Source: Todiramphus chloris collaris
Lineage: Eukaryota > Chordata > Aves > Coraciiformes > Alcedinidae
Assembly (NCBI GenBank): GCA_025345505.1
Contig: JANVCC010000077.1
Location: 7,446,414-7,510,413 of the forward strand
Direction: 5' to 3'
Length of the DNA: 64,000 nucleotides
Positions 12,715 to 25,840 of the stretch are shown in pieces. Both the position numbers and the translations under genes were made by a program. Below the pieces are notes generated by a model. That model searched no databases and was not told where the DNA came from. It worked only from the letters and a program-made list of their open reading frames with translations. The first letter of the stretch is position 1. Every line of letters starts with the position of its first letter.

Positions 12715-13037
12715 CCCAGCAGCTAAGCATCATTCAGCCACTTGCTCACTACCTGCCCCTCCACAGCGGGGTGGGAGAGAACAGGGAGGGCAAAAGCAAA
12801 CAACCTCATGGGTTAAGATGAAGACAGTGTAACAAGGGCAGGAAGAAGGAGGGGAAAACCGAACCAAGCTAGGGCAGTCACTTGTCACCGTCCTGCAAAT
12901 GGACTAATGCCCAGCTAGTCTTTGAGTGATACCTATCTTCCAGACCACTACCCTCCTTCCAAATTTTTATTTCTGAGCATGACATTACATGGCATGGAAT
13001 ATCCTTTTGGTCTATTGAAAGCATCTGTCCAAGGCGG
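12715..13037 (-). mobile_element. Solo LTR remnant, avian ERVL-like
   Basis: A diverged long terminal repeat with no internal retroviral coding sequence beside it. Diagnostic stretches, in + strand order, are CAGCAGCTAAGCATCATTCA and CACTTGCTCACTACCTGCCC, a G-rich stretch, then ATGCCCAGCTAGTCTTTGAG and finally GAGCATGACATTACATGGCA with GGAATATCCTTTTGGTC. These resemble the LTR of widespread avian ERVL-type elements, read on the minus strand. The assignment is from memory of the repeat and not from a search. No gag, pol or env frame is present, so it is an inert relic, and the exact borders are uncertain. Confidence 0.6.
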
Positions 13038-16000
13038 CATACCCTCCCATCCAAATTACATCACCATGATAAGTAACAAGTTTAATCCAGTCATGCAGTT
13101 TCTGACCATTAAAACTTTTTTGTTGTTGTTGTTTTTTTGTTTTTATTCTTAATGGTTAATAAATAACTTAATTGAAGTGTCTTTTTGACTTTTTCGAAGG
13201 AGATCTTGTTTTGCATAATATAGTTTTCTTTCTATGCTGCACAACCACAATGTAATTGTGTTGTGCTGTATGTCTAGTAACCAATTTTATCAACAATCCC
13301 TTGAGCCTGATTGCTACAATATGTTGCTTTGCATAAGTGTAGCTTCATGTAGCAAAGCTGAATCTGATTTACACAAGTGGAATGAGAAAAAGGTAGCCCT
13401 TTTTTAAAAGAAAAATAAAAGGAATACCTATTTCTGAAATTTTATGAGTGTACAATCAACACTGCATACTTAATAAACTTAATCTAAACTTTTTAATGTC
13501 TGTTATGCAACAAAAATATCTGCAATAGTAAAAAGAATAGCAACAATTTGTTCTATCTTAATCTGTTTAAGTAGCAGACATTTTGCGCTTATTCAGCATT
13601 TTAGCTTGAGAGATAAGAATTCAGGCATCCTTTAATTGATCACCCCCTATTCCTTTTGTGGATATTGAAGGGATACACCAATTTGATTTATACTATAGTC
13701 CTTTATCTCTGTGCCTATTTCATCTTTTCGCGAGGATTAATGACAATTCTGTTGCTTTCACTGATATTGTTGATCAAGTCCTCCCGCGTGTTATTGTGTA
13801 ACATAGTTTTTGGCAATGACAAATGAGTAGCCGTGCATTCTTATTTTTGTGTGTTTCAGGTTTACTTGATGTAATTTTATTTTATGGAATAAGGAATATT
13901 TATAAAACATATTTCTGATGTGTTGTCTGAGTTGTGCACATGTTCATCTTCCTGATGAAATTTGTTGTAAAATCATTGGTTTCCAAAAGATGTTTGCAGA
14001 AGAGATGGGCAGGGTATGATCTGGAAACTTTCCAGTGCCCAGAAATAAAGGGGTTTTGTCTGTCTCTTACAAGCAAACATTTTACTTTTTGTTGAAAGAG
14101 ATGTCAAGAGCTCATGTAACTACTGTGTCTAGGCTGAGAAGATACTAGCCTCTGATTGAGGGTTGGCAGTTGTAAGTTGAAGATGACATTTTCTTAAATC
14201 ACTGTTACTTGATCCTGAAATAAGCAATTTGGCTACAGACTCTTCTTGTCCCAAATAGAACAGAAGTAAATAGTAAAAAAGTAGGCACTTTGTAATTTCT
14301 GAAGTTACCCTTCTAGATGTTTCTAGGTGCTGAGAAGCTCTCATTTTACCTCTTGCTATTGCATCACTCACAACTTCACTGTTATTCTCGTAGTTTTAAA
14401 TGTGGAGACATCTACACTCAGTCAGAAGTTCCAGTACCTGCCTGTAGTACTTCCCAAGAAAATTCCCTCAACGATGTCTCCTGACAGCTGGTCAGTCTGA
14501 CATAAAACAGTCAGCATGTTACCTTCTGTCCTTGACTGCAGCCTAAAAGAAGTTGTTAATTCTTTTTATTTCTTTATTTTTAATTTGGTTATGTAGCCAT
14601 GAGTTTAAATGAGGTAGAGACTGCACATAGATCGGAGGGCTATGACAGAACCTCCTACTGTAACAGGAGACCATGATGTTATCTGTTTCAGTCCCTACAT
14701 GTGAATATGCCAGCAGGACAGAAGAGTCAAGTAGCAATCAATCGTTCTGCATTGGAATGGTCATCCTTCTCCCTAAGGGGTCTCAGAAACCCCCTTCTGG
14801 CTGTTGAGAAAATAGCCTCTAGGCATCATGCAACTCATTTTCCAAGTGGTACAATGAAGATTCTCAAAAAACTCTTGTAATGGCATTTCTGTTTGATTGC
14901 AGTTGATTCTGCCTTCATTTTTTGCGTGGTAGATGCAATGCATTACAATGGCAGAGGCAGAAGGCATTAGTTATTTTCACTCACAGTTGAATGCATTAAA
15001 AATCAGTTGTATTTGTACCTCCTAATAGCTAACATGGGGAAATGATTTGCTGACTTCTTCACATTTTGTGGCGTTTCTGTCTGATAAATTGTGCAAGTCA
15101 TTTCTCTTTTCTGGGCTTTTACTCTGAATGACCAAATGCACACAAATAGTTGCAATCACCAATTGTTGATTTCAGTTGTTTTTCACCTTGGAGTGGAATA
15201 TTTTTTTGACATTTAAAGGCACTATGAATAGCTACTGACTGGTATTAAATTGTTTTGCTTTTCATGCTGCCTTATAATAATCTTTGATTTATTTATTTTT
15301 TTCTGTTATAATTTAGGTAGTTATACGTTCTCTTTAGAGAGAGAGAGAAAAAATAGAAGCCTTCTGATAAAAGGTTTTGGCCAAAATTTTCAAAATAGTA
15401 GAGAAGCTGCTGTCATTTTCAAGAAAATATAAAAAGAGACAGTTTGGAAAAAAAATGTACTAAATCTTTGGTGTCTGAAAAAGTATCTGAAACACATCTT
15501 AGATTAGGCATGCAAAGATGATGGCATTCAAAATAATGTTTGTTTTTTTCCTTCCTTAAAAAAACCAAAAACCCCAACAAACCCCACTGATTCAGTTTTT
15601 ACTAAACGTAGTAAAAGATTATCTGTCAGATCTGAAATTAATAAAAAATCAGAATTATTTATTTTTAAGTATGTTTTCATGTGAGAAGCCTCTTCACAAA
15701 CAGTAAAACTGAGAGTAATTTAAGGAATAATATTTTTATTCTTATAAGCACCTGAAAGAAACACGTCTTTAAATGCTTGCATGTTTAAAGAACTGTACTG
15801 GATTTCAGAGGTGTTGACTTGAACTCACAAAACCTGCAGCTTACCCCACTGTAAAATTTGAAGGCTATTTATTTCTTGATAACACACTACAGGATATTTA
15901 AATATGTAAAGAATACAGTGAAAGAATGAAAAGGAAAGTGATAAGCAGGACACATCAAACTTATCTCCAAATAAAGTGCTCTTAATAATGTTTTCACCTG

Positions 16001-18769
16001 GAATTTTTCATTTTACATATTCAAAGTAGGAGCAGTATTTTTTCATACAGATTAACAAGGAGAAAATAAAATTGGTAGTACTGCAGTGCATGAGTTCTCA
16101 TGGAAATATATTGTTTTGACGTGGTTTTCCAGTAGAAAATATTGTCCTCTATGCACGTTATCCCTGAATGATTACAAGAGCAAGCTGTGAAAATTCTGTA
16201 CCGTAGTTCAGTATTGGCATGAAAGATCCAGGCACAGCAAGACTCTTGTTAATTGCTTAGGATTCTGTGAGTTCATAACAAGAAAAAAATATCCTATCTT
16301 TCAATGTTAACCTTCCATGTTGCATTTTCATTAACTACTTGAATAAACCAAAATTATGGTTTTCCAAGCTGTCTTTATAACGTTAGTTGCTGATGATTGA
16401 AGACAGATTTAGTAGGATTGCTTGAGAGGTATTTATTGCAAACAAAGAAAAAAAATCAGTTTACTTTTCAGGATGAATGCTTTAAACAAGAAGAATTAAT
16501 GAAATACAAACATTGCAGGGCCATTTTACCAGTGTAAAAATGTGTTAAGAATAGATACAATCGTTTAAATGGAGACGGTTGCCATAGGGTTGTGTTGGTG
16601 CAACCAAACTCAATTTTGTACTCTACAACTGAAAATCAGCCTGTTTCTTGTTTTCTAGATTTGTATTGGGTTTATAGAATAAATATCCTACCTCTGGAAA
16701 GTGTCTATCAGTCTAAAAAGTTAAGGGAAACATCATTTGTGATTTCCAGGTTGTTTGACTGTGTGACACATTATTGCTTTTCAGGAAAAAAGTAATTGCC
16801 TTACTAATAGTCAAATGATCTCAGTAGGCTTAGGTCATAGTCATGTGACTGTAAGTTCCAGGAAATAGTTAAAATCACGTTTAGGCTTCGATGAATCACT
16901 CTTGGAGTGGCTAATGGCAAGAGCATTCTGTAACACCAGGTTAGCCTCTAAAATTCCCAGCAAGAGCTGCACTGCAACCTGAGACAAGTATTGAGAAACT
17001 TGTGATATGAGGAGTGTCTAATTTTATAAAAATGGCTGCCAGGTTGATTGGGCATACTTGCCTTTTCCAGAACAAATTTATATCCAGGACTGATCTGCTA
17101 AAATGATTATCTAAATTCTGTGAACATTTGGAACAGCTGACTTTGCCTTAAATGATTATATATGTGATTTGGGCGGTTGTGGAATTCCTTCATATTCTGT
17201 ATATGCAGATTCCATATCTTACATAAATTTAAAAAAATTAAAAATTTCTCTCAGTCTCACAGTCCTTAGTACTGTGTCAGCACACACAGATAGGATTTTT
17301 GTCTTTTCTGTGCTGTTATTGTACTATAAAAATATAAATTGGTTTGAGATGAAAGAAAGATCAATCACATGATATAAACCAAGAAGGATGAAAATAAAAT
17401 TAGTTATGTATATGCTAATTACTCTAATAAGGCTGATTTCTTATGAATGTTAATCATGTCACTATAAAATGACAGTTGAATTTGACCTGCATGTAGAGCT
17501 ATCCTTTCTAATACCATCTTTTTAATTTTTTTATACACTTATTTTTATTGCTTGTGCACTGAAGTTCTTTCGCTTAATTTTAATGCTACTCAATTACTGA
17601 TATTGCATAAGTCTTGTTGGGCACATCTGTTTTGTTTTCTTTTTACATTGCCCATCTCAAAGGTTGAATGGATGTGTTTCCTGTAAGAATAATGCTAAAA
17701 GAGTATCAGGGCTTCCAGCTAAATAAACATTTCTAGAAAAATAAGTAACTAGACAGTTTTGTAGTATTACTAATGTAGAAAAATGTCTCAGAAGGGCAGT
17801 TCTCATATAAGTAGACTAATGGATTAGATAACAGAACATTTACAGTGAAATTGAGCATTACAGTGTTATAACTAATGTATGTATGTAGTTGCTATTTCTT
17901 TCTTTTTTAGACTAGCTCTATGAGAGAGACTATCTCCATATTTTTTTTTCTGCAACGTATATGGCTCTTGAGGCAACTTATGCCTTGCATGTTACCAAAA
18001 TTAACAAATAGTACAGCTCAATATTTAATAGCATTGTCATAGTTGTGGGTTTGTTTTTGTTTTTGTTTTGTTTTTTAAAAAAAAAAGAAGCAGCAAAATA
18101 TCTTAAAGGAATTATGCATGTACAGCTACTGGTTTAGTAATCTTTGAAGTAAGCAAGCATATTAAGTTAAAATAGCATTTGTAGTGAGCTCTGTTTGAGG
18201 GAAAAAGTGCTCTTGAAGCTATATGTTGGGAGATGGGGGCTAAGCAATAAGTGGTTTTAAATTCAATTGTCTAAAATGCATACTTCGTGGAAATAGTGGT
18301 GGGTATGCTTTTGTTGTCAGCATCAGCAAGTATATTTATATGCTGAGCTAGCAACTCAAAATCAATCATGCTGTGGATTTATTATTTAATAAATTCTATA
18401 GGGCTGTGATTTTGCAGCATGGATTATGTTGTTTTCATATAATCTTTCTGTTTTACTAGAATCTGCATGTTGTACAAAAGAGTAGTGTGAACTGCTATGT
18501 CCCTAAAAATAGAGCAGGTGTTGCCAGGGTGTTTATGTTATTGGTTTTTTTTTGTTTTTTTTTTTTTTTAAAGTAGGTTAAAAATTCTATATTTTAAGCC
18601 ATTTAATGAAGAATAAAATGTTTGTATATTAGTTTAGTATTTAAAATAACTGCTTAAACAAAAGCACTTGTGCATAATATAAACCCAAGCTGGACATGAG
18701 TGCATCCAGTAGTATGCGAAGACTCAGAAAGTCGGGATGAACTCACTGTTTCTATCCAAAGGTGCTTCA

Positions 18770-19070
18770 CAGAGCACATGAGCACCTACAGCATTGCAAT
18801 TGGTCACCCTCACAGTAAAAAGCAAAACCAAGTGTCTTCTTGTGTTCTGGTAGACTTTCCTGGTTTTTAATTTGTGGCCACTCTGTCTTCTGTCAGTGGG
18901 CACTACTTAGAGTGTGGTACCCTTCCATCAGGTATTTTTACATGTCAGTACAATCCCCCTGAGACTTCTTTTCTCCAGTCTGAATCCCAGCTCTCTCAGC
19001 CTCTCCTAATACAAAAGATTCTCCAGTCCCTTAATCACGTTTGTGGTCCTGTAGCCATCTTCTGTTTTGG
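18770..19070 (-). mobile_element. Diverged CR1 LINE fragment, minus strand
   Basis: Inverted CR1 fragment lacking the terminal repeat. The blocks GGTCACCCTCACAGTAAAAA, AATCCCCCTGAGACTTCTTT and CTCCAGTCTGAATCCCAGCT, then CTCAGCCTCTCCTAAT, are the complement of the CR1 '[10 protein letters not shown] / lfslek' coding end and adjacent UTR. It is more diverged than the copies at 5.3 and 36.3 kb. Borders are approximate. Confidence 0.85.
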
Positions 19071-21292
19071 TTTCATTCCTGTGCAATTGAGTTCATGGAG
19101 CTGAAATATGATACAAGCCAAACCAAGGTAGGAGGGGGATGTGTAGGAGATTTGTTACAAAAGGTCACTCATTATCTGTGCTGAAACACTTGATGTTAGT
19201 AAGACCTTAACTTCAAATCTTGCCAGTCAATCTGGGGGATCATTTCCAGCATCCACAGAGAACTGAATTTCTAAGATGTATCTATACCTAGAACATAAAA
19301 GTTCCTAGATCTCATGATTGAAGCTCAACCTGGAGGCAGTTTATACAATTTTGTGTACTTAACTCGTGTTTCTCAGTCATGATGGTGGTGAATAAGTGGC
19401 TCCAAAATACTGCATCTAAACTTTCTGGTTTTACTGGTAAAAAGAATTTTTGTAGCTGATATGATTTTTGTAAATACACGTATCATATATTTTATATACA
19501 TTTTAAAAATTGATTTTAAAAATGTAGACATGTTTAGGCAGGAATTTGCAATATGAAATAAAGTCTCCATCAGAGTTGTACAACATGTTTTGAATTAATC
19601 TATATCCCTATGTCTATGAAATATAAGCACTGATAACAAGTTTTTCCTGTGTTTCTTGTACTGCAATTTATTTTGGAAGGTGTTAAGGCTAATGATAATT
19701 CTTGCCTAATGGAAGGTTCTGAAATGCATCAGAAGCTGGCACTTATTTTGAGTCTTAAGCTTGCCTTTATAATTAAAAACTCTTAGCACTGTGCGAAATA
19801 TGAAACAGAGAATGACAGATGTACTTCTTTCCCATGAGGGAAAAGGAGCCACAATATACTATCAATCCCTGTTGTCTGCTAGAGGTGTGATTATCTCATT
19901 GAAAATACATTGCCTGGAATTAACTTACTATTCTTATTTAAAATTAATAGTGTTTCAGGATGCTGACTTACACTTCTTTTTTTGAGAGAAGAAAATTCTG
20001 GTTTTTTCAGTTTTAACAGTTGATACACAGAGATTTGCTTCTGAATTTTGAGTACTGAATATGAGTACTTGAATTAGGAGGAAATAGAGCATGTGAACAG
20101 AATTTAATAAGACTGTTAGAATGTTATTGTATTTTAAGCTTGCTATATAGTTAAAGTAGGATTTCAAGCTATTCTCTGTATTGATGGTTGTGAATGCAGA
20201 TTTGAGAGGGGATTCGTGTCATTGTAACCTCCTGAAAGTGTTAAGAGTATGATGCTGCTGTCAGTGCTGGAATATGTCATACAGGAGAAAAATCTGAATC
20301 TGATGTACCCTGTAGATAATAACATCTCTTCTTCTGCTGTTTGTATGATGGTACTCAGCAAAAGGTGTAACAGCTTTGGTGAGGTCATTTTTCTATATTG
20401 TTGGTGTGGTTTTTTTGAGGATAGGGCTGAAAGTTGACTCTACCCAGATTAGCTTCATCTGCTAATTTTAAGCTCACTGTCAGCATCCCAAATAAAATAC
20501 TGTACAGTATTTAAAGCATTATCATGATAGGGAATGTGTTGCTGGCAGCCTAATGTCACTTGAGAAATGTCACAGTGCAAAAGATTCATGCTGTCCCTAA
20601 CTGGACATGTGAAAGACCCGTGGCTATCAAAAAATCCACACTGAAGGACATGGGAACTAGACGGGAGAAAGGAATCAGTTAAAAGATGATGAAACTTGGT
20701 AAAATGCTTGAGTGTGGCAGAAATTGAAACTGTCCTTATTGTCTGGTCTCAGTGGGATCTCTTAGCTACCTTCATACAAAGCCACAGAAAATACGATGTC
20801 AGAGAACACCAAGGTGCAAAAATGGATGGGATCTCAGATATTTTTCTCAACAGTGTCTCAGATATGTTAATTAAGATGGGGCAGACAGGCCCAGAAAATC
20901 AAAATCAATAATATGATCCTCCCACCATCGAGCATTAAGTAGTATGAGCCTGGAATTTTCCATCAGAAATCTCTGCTTACTACCATGTGGTTCTATTCAA
21001 ATTCTTCAGCATTTAATAAACTATATGAGGAGGGAGGAAGGAAAGAAGTGTTTGAAACATGAAGTATGAAGTAAAGCTATAATTTTCACTCTTATTTAAT
21101 TTTCCTTCAGCTTTAGGGAGTTCTTAAAAAGAAAAATCATGTTAATCATTTCTTTAGATCAACACTAAAGATGATAATTGCCCTTTTTTGGAAGAAAAAA
21201 AAAAATACAGGCCTTAGCTGCAGCTGCTGCTGCTGGAACTTAAGCCTTGTTCCTTAAAAACAAATGCATGGGGATGGAGAGGGGTGGAATGT

Positions 21293-21293
<1 letters not shown>

Positions 21294-21341
<48 letters not shown>
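21294..21341. repeat. Poly(A) tract, 48 A
   Basis: An uninterrupted run of 48 A, followed by GAAAAAAAGAAAG. I see no target-site duplication flanking it and no recognisable retroposed gene upstream, so it is called a homopolymer tract rather than a processed pseudogene tail. Open frames of poly-Lys or poly-Phe across it are artefacts. Confidence 0.95.
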
Positions 21342-21343
<2 letters not shown>

Positions 21344-24004
21344 AAAAAAGAAAGTATAAATTGCATCTCTTCTGCCCGATGAGAGTGATTGGTACAAAAC
21401 ATGCTTTTAAAATGGATCTCAAGATTTGGTGTATTTCTACTGCCATAGCTGCAGTTTTAACTGATGACCTAAAGTACTATCTGAAGAGAAACCATTCACT
21501 GAGAATGGCTAAGCAGAGAAAACCAAGTAGAAAAAAAATAAATAAAATAAAATATGGAAAGAGTATGGAAATATTGAGGTAACAGAAATGTAAATCTTCT
21601 GTTACTTTGAAATCGAATGTAGCTTTAGGTTGCAGTTTATTAATTAGTAGATATCATATTCAAAGCTTGTAATTTCTTTTGTATTACTCAGAAGTAGGCC
21701 AATGGAAAAAACTTGCAGTGAGGCACAAAGATAGTAACATCTAAAATTCTTTCCACTGCATGTACTGTAACAGCAGTGATGGCTTATATGTATTTTGGTT
21801 TTTAAGTTACTTCTTACCTGAAGGTCCACAGACTGGTAGGAAACCATTTTTCATCAGACTTGCAAGCCTGAGAATAATTAAAACATGCATTCACTGCTGT
21901 TAAATAAAATTCTCCAGATGAGATTTTTAAAGTAATGTAAAAGTGATTAGCTCCAGATGTCCTCTTTCGAAGTATTATCCAGGGAACAGTTAAGTTACTA
22001 GAAACTTGATCAATAAGAGTAATATCTCTTCATCTTTTAATAGAAGAAAATTAGCTGCTGGGCTTGTCAGAACAAGCTTTTTCATTGATGAGGAATCCCG
22101 AATACAAGGTTCTGAGTCTTCTGAACTCCTTCCTTGTCCTTTATCAGCGGTACTGATCTTAGCACTGTAGAAGCTTCATGTGTGTCATGAAAATGCAGGT
22201 GAGGTAGAACAGCCGTGATGGTGTTTTTGGTGAGACACACCAAACCATGAATTTATCCATTATTTGGGTGCGCTATGAGTATACACAGGTGTGATAAGAT
22301 GTGAGTCCATGGAAAAATAAATTCAGTCAGATCTTTATGTTATTTAATGATTCTTCATCATAAATCCAGGAAACTCCAAAGACTGCATTGACTAAAACAT
22401 GATGCAGTTTAAATGGAAGGAGATACCTGAGTGATTGGAAAGGAGTTAATCTGTGGAATTCTGTGAGGCTGAGCACACAGTACAGTAAACTGCACTATAT
22501 AGGTGTTGATTTGATTTAGATGTCCCTGGGGATATATGGTGCTGAAAAGTTTGATTTATCAGTAATTCTGTGGACTGGGTATACAAGTCATGTCTGAGCT
22601 GCCAGAGGAAATGGTTTTGCCCTTACACAAAGTCTCATATGGCTACATCTGTTACTTTTAGTGTATAATCCATTTTACCTGCCCTCCCTTTTTTTTTTTT
22701 CTTTTTCTTTTTTTTTTTACTTCAAGAAGGTGAGAAGGATGCATAGTATACAAAGGCTTCTATAACTTAGTGTTGAAATACTTTTGCTAAATAAAAGCTG
22801 CTCAAGTTAAAGAAGCTCCACTTTTCATGTTTGTGATCTATGTCCTTTTAAGTGATCAATAATTATGGGAGTAATCAATTAAGGTTGTTGGTAATAGCTT
22901 CTAAATTTGTCAATATATTGATGGCTTTTGGGATATGATTTAGAATTCAGCCATTTAGCTCCTTTATAGCATTAGTGGTGTCTTGTAATGGTGCCTCACT
23001 GTTAAGAGCAATTAAGCATAAGAAGAATACGCTGTTAAGAATACATGCCTTTGTTTTTCACTGCAAGTATAGCAAAGATTTGCACAATTAAAATTAATTT
23101 TTGAGAAGAGGTATTTCCAGCTCAAAGTGCCTCAATAATAATTCCAAAAATGCATAGAAGAATAAATGAATGGATTTAGGAAAATATAAGTGATTATATA
23201 GCACTTCTATGAACACTTACTGTAGAGTGTCAAGATGTTAGTAAAATTACAATATTTAGCACTCTGTGATAACTGTTAGGTGTTTGTCAGAAACATTTTT
23301 ACGAGCTGTATTAAGGAAAGTGAGAAAGACATCCCACATCACTATATTTATTTAATGTGTACAGACCACCACTTAGTATCATATCTGTTCCCAAGCAGGA
23401 GCCTCCATATTAGATCTTTTAGTCTTAGCATAACATGATCATCAAGGTAGGTTCAGAGTTACTTTATATTAAAGAAAGACTTTAAATGAGGTGTGAATAT
23501 TAGCAGGTAATTATTACAGTATTATTGACACATTTGCCAGAGGGAGGTTATTATGTTTTGTAGACTTGGCTATTATAGAATCATAGAATGTTAGGGGTTG
23601 GAAGGGACCTCTGGAGATCATCGAGTCCAACCCCCCTGCCAGTGCAGGATCATCCAGGGCAGGCCACACAGGAACAGATCCAGGCAGGTTGTGAAAGTCT
23701 CTAGAGAAGGACACTCCACAGCCTCTCTGGGCAGTCTGTTCCAGTGCTCTGTCACCCTCACAGTAAAGAAGTTTCTCCTCATGTTGAGGTGGAGCTTCCT
23801 ACATTCTAGCTTATACCCATTATTCCTTGTCCTATTACTTGGCACTACAGAAAAGAGACTGGCTCCTTCCACTTGACACCCACCCCTCATATATTTTTAG
23901 ACATTAATAAGGTCCCCTCTCGGTCTTCTCCTCTCAAGACTAAACAGCCCCAGTTCTCTCCGTCTTTCTTCATAGGGGAGAGGCTCAAGTCAACAACACC
24001 TCTC

Positions 24005-24409
24005 CTATTCTCCATGATTTTTCAAAAGTGATGGAGAGGGGCTCAGCAACAGTATCAGCAGCTCTCTCAGCACACATGGGTGCACCCCATCAGGGCCCAT
24101 GGATTTGTGCGTTTTCAGTTTATCCAAGTGGTCTCTAACCGAGTCCTGACTGACAAGCAGAGTGTCTCCCTCTCTCCAGTTCTGCTTTCTCACTTCCAGT
24201 GACTGGTGTTCCCGAGGACTGGTCTTCAGGGTAAAGACTGAGGCAAAGAAGGCATTTAGCAACTCTGCCATCTCTGCATCCTCTGTTACCATATCTCCTA
24301 CCTCATTTAGTAGTGGACCCACTTTTTCCCTACTCTTCCTTTTCTCATTGATGTATTTGTAAAAGCTCTCCTTATTTTCTTTCAGCTCCCTGGGGAGACT
24401 GAGTTCCAA
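24005..24409 (-). pseudogene. CR1 ORF2 fragment: linker before reverse transcriptase
   Basis: Open frame of 134 codons inside the long CR1. Conserved pieces are FYKYINEKRKSREKVGPLLN, a DMVTEDAEMAELLNAFFASV stretch, and KSMGPDGVHPCVLRELL. From family knowledge this region connects the APE-type endonuclease to the RT domain of CR1 ORF2. The frame stops after about 18 further residues without any RT palm motif. It cannot encode a working polymerase. Confidence 0.88.
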
Positions 24410-24679
24410 AAGAGCTTTGGCCTTTCTTGTTGAGTCTCTACATACTCTGGCAGCATTTCTATAATCCTTCCAATTAACCAGACCCTTTTTCCATATATTG
24501 TAAACCTCCCTCTTCCATTTGATTTTTTTCAGGACCTCCTTGCTTATGCATACAGGTTTTCTGCATCCTCTACTTGATATTTACTTCAAGGGAATACATT
24601 TATCTTGCTCTTGGAGGAGGTAATATTTGAATATTAACCAGCTCTCTTGGGCCCCCCAACCTTCTAGAGCCCTAGCCCA

Positions 24680-25294
24680 TGGGATGCTTCTTGATATTAA
24701 ACTCTAACATGTTGTGGTCGCTACAGCCCAGACTACCCCCAAGCATGACATCTGCAACCAGACCTTCTTTGTTTGTTAATACAAGGTCCAGCATCGCACC
24801 TCTCATTGGTTCTTCAACCACCTGCAGCAGAAAGTTGTTATCAGTGCACTGTAGGACCCTTTTGGACTGCTAGTGCCTTGCCCTGGTATTAGTTGGAAAG
24901 ATCACACAGCATGTGAGCACCAGGGCACGTGATCTTGAGGCTACTTCCAGCTGCCTGCAGAAAGCCTAGTTGACAGCTTCTTCCTTGTTTGATGGTCTGT
25001 AGCAGATGCCTGCAACAGCATCACCCATGTTTGCATGTCCCTTAACTCTTATCCATAGATTTCAACACTTTCATCATCTCCTCCTGGGTTAAGCTTAATG
25101 CATTCTAGTTGCTTACTCACATAGAGAGCAACTCCACCACCTTGCCTTTTCAGTCTAACCTTCCTAAAAAGTACATAGTAGTCGATTACCACCTTCCAGT
25201 CATGTGAGCTATCCCACCATGTCTCTGTAATCACGGTGAGATCATAGCCCTGTGACAGAATGCAGAATTCTAGTTCATCTTGTTTATTTCCCAC
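24680..25294 (-). pseudogene. CR1 ORF2 fragment: APE-type endonuclease
   Basis: Degenerate endonuclease domain of the same CR1. The first 81 codons (25294 to 25049) are open and include VITETWWDSSHDW, where the Glu of ITETWWD is the expected metal-binding residue, and GGGVALYVSKQLECIKLNP. Downstream, by my translation, come AVAGICYRPSNKEEAVN, a stop, AFCRQLEVAS, a region where the usual GDFN block is destroyed, LDLVLTNKEGL, and GCSDHNMLEF. The SDH codons lie at 24713-24721 and hold the catalytic His. The stop after EEAVN and the lost GDFN motif make it nonfunctional. Confidence 0.85.
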
Positions 25295-25633
25295 GCTTCT
25301 TGCATTGGTATACAGACACTTCAGAGGCTTAGTAAAGGAACATCTGTTACCATTGTGACTATCACATAGTCCACTGTCCCCTACAGCCCCTGGGGTAGCC
25401 AGGGAGCTGGCACACCATTCCGCAAATGTCCCAGGCTTGTCTCCTTTGAGCCTGTTTTTTCCCCCTTCCCCCTCGAATCTACTTTAAAGCTCTGCCAATG
25501 AGCCCAGCCAACTCCTGCGATAGAATCCTTTTCCCCCTTTGGGAGAGATGTCCCCCATCTGCCGCCAGCAGGCCTGGCCTTGTGTGGATTGACCCATGGT
25601 CAAAAAGCCCAAATCCTACTGGTCGCACCAGTC

Positions 25634-25840
25634 TCAAAGTCGAGAATTAGTCTGTTGAGTCCTCCTCAGTCTTTCTGGGTTGGATCCTGCAACTAGGGGT
25701 TTAGAGGAGAACACTACCTGTGCTCCTGCTCCCTTGACTAGGTGACCCAAGGCCCTGAAGTCCTTCTTGATAGCCCTCAGTTTTCTTCTTTCATGCTCAT
25801 CACTGCCTATGTGGAAAGTCAGTAGTGGATAATAATCCAT
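25634..25840 (-). pseudogene. CR1 ORF1 fragment: esterase-like domain
   Basis: Open frame of 68 codons in the 5' half of the long CR1, with LLTFHIGSDEHERRKL, KKDFRALGHLVKGAGAQVVF and RLRRTQQTNSRL. From family knowledge CR1 ORF1 encodes a protein with a lipolytic esterase domain, and this segment matches its central blocks. The flanking parts of ORF1 (25490-25630 and 25850-26090) are recognisable but out of frame. ORF1 and ORF2 are in the order expected for the element. Confidence 0.8.

Noticed and set aside
21247..21582. 111-codon plus-strand frame and 68-codon minus-strand frame across 21.3 kb
   Set aside because: Most of the translation is poly-Lys or poly-Phe from the 48-A tract; no coding evidence outside it.
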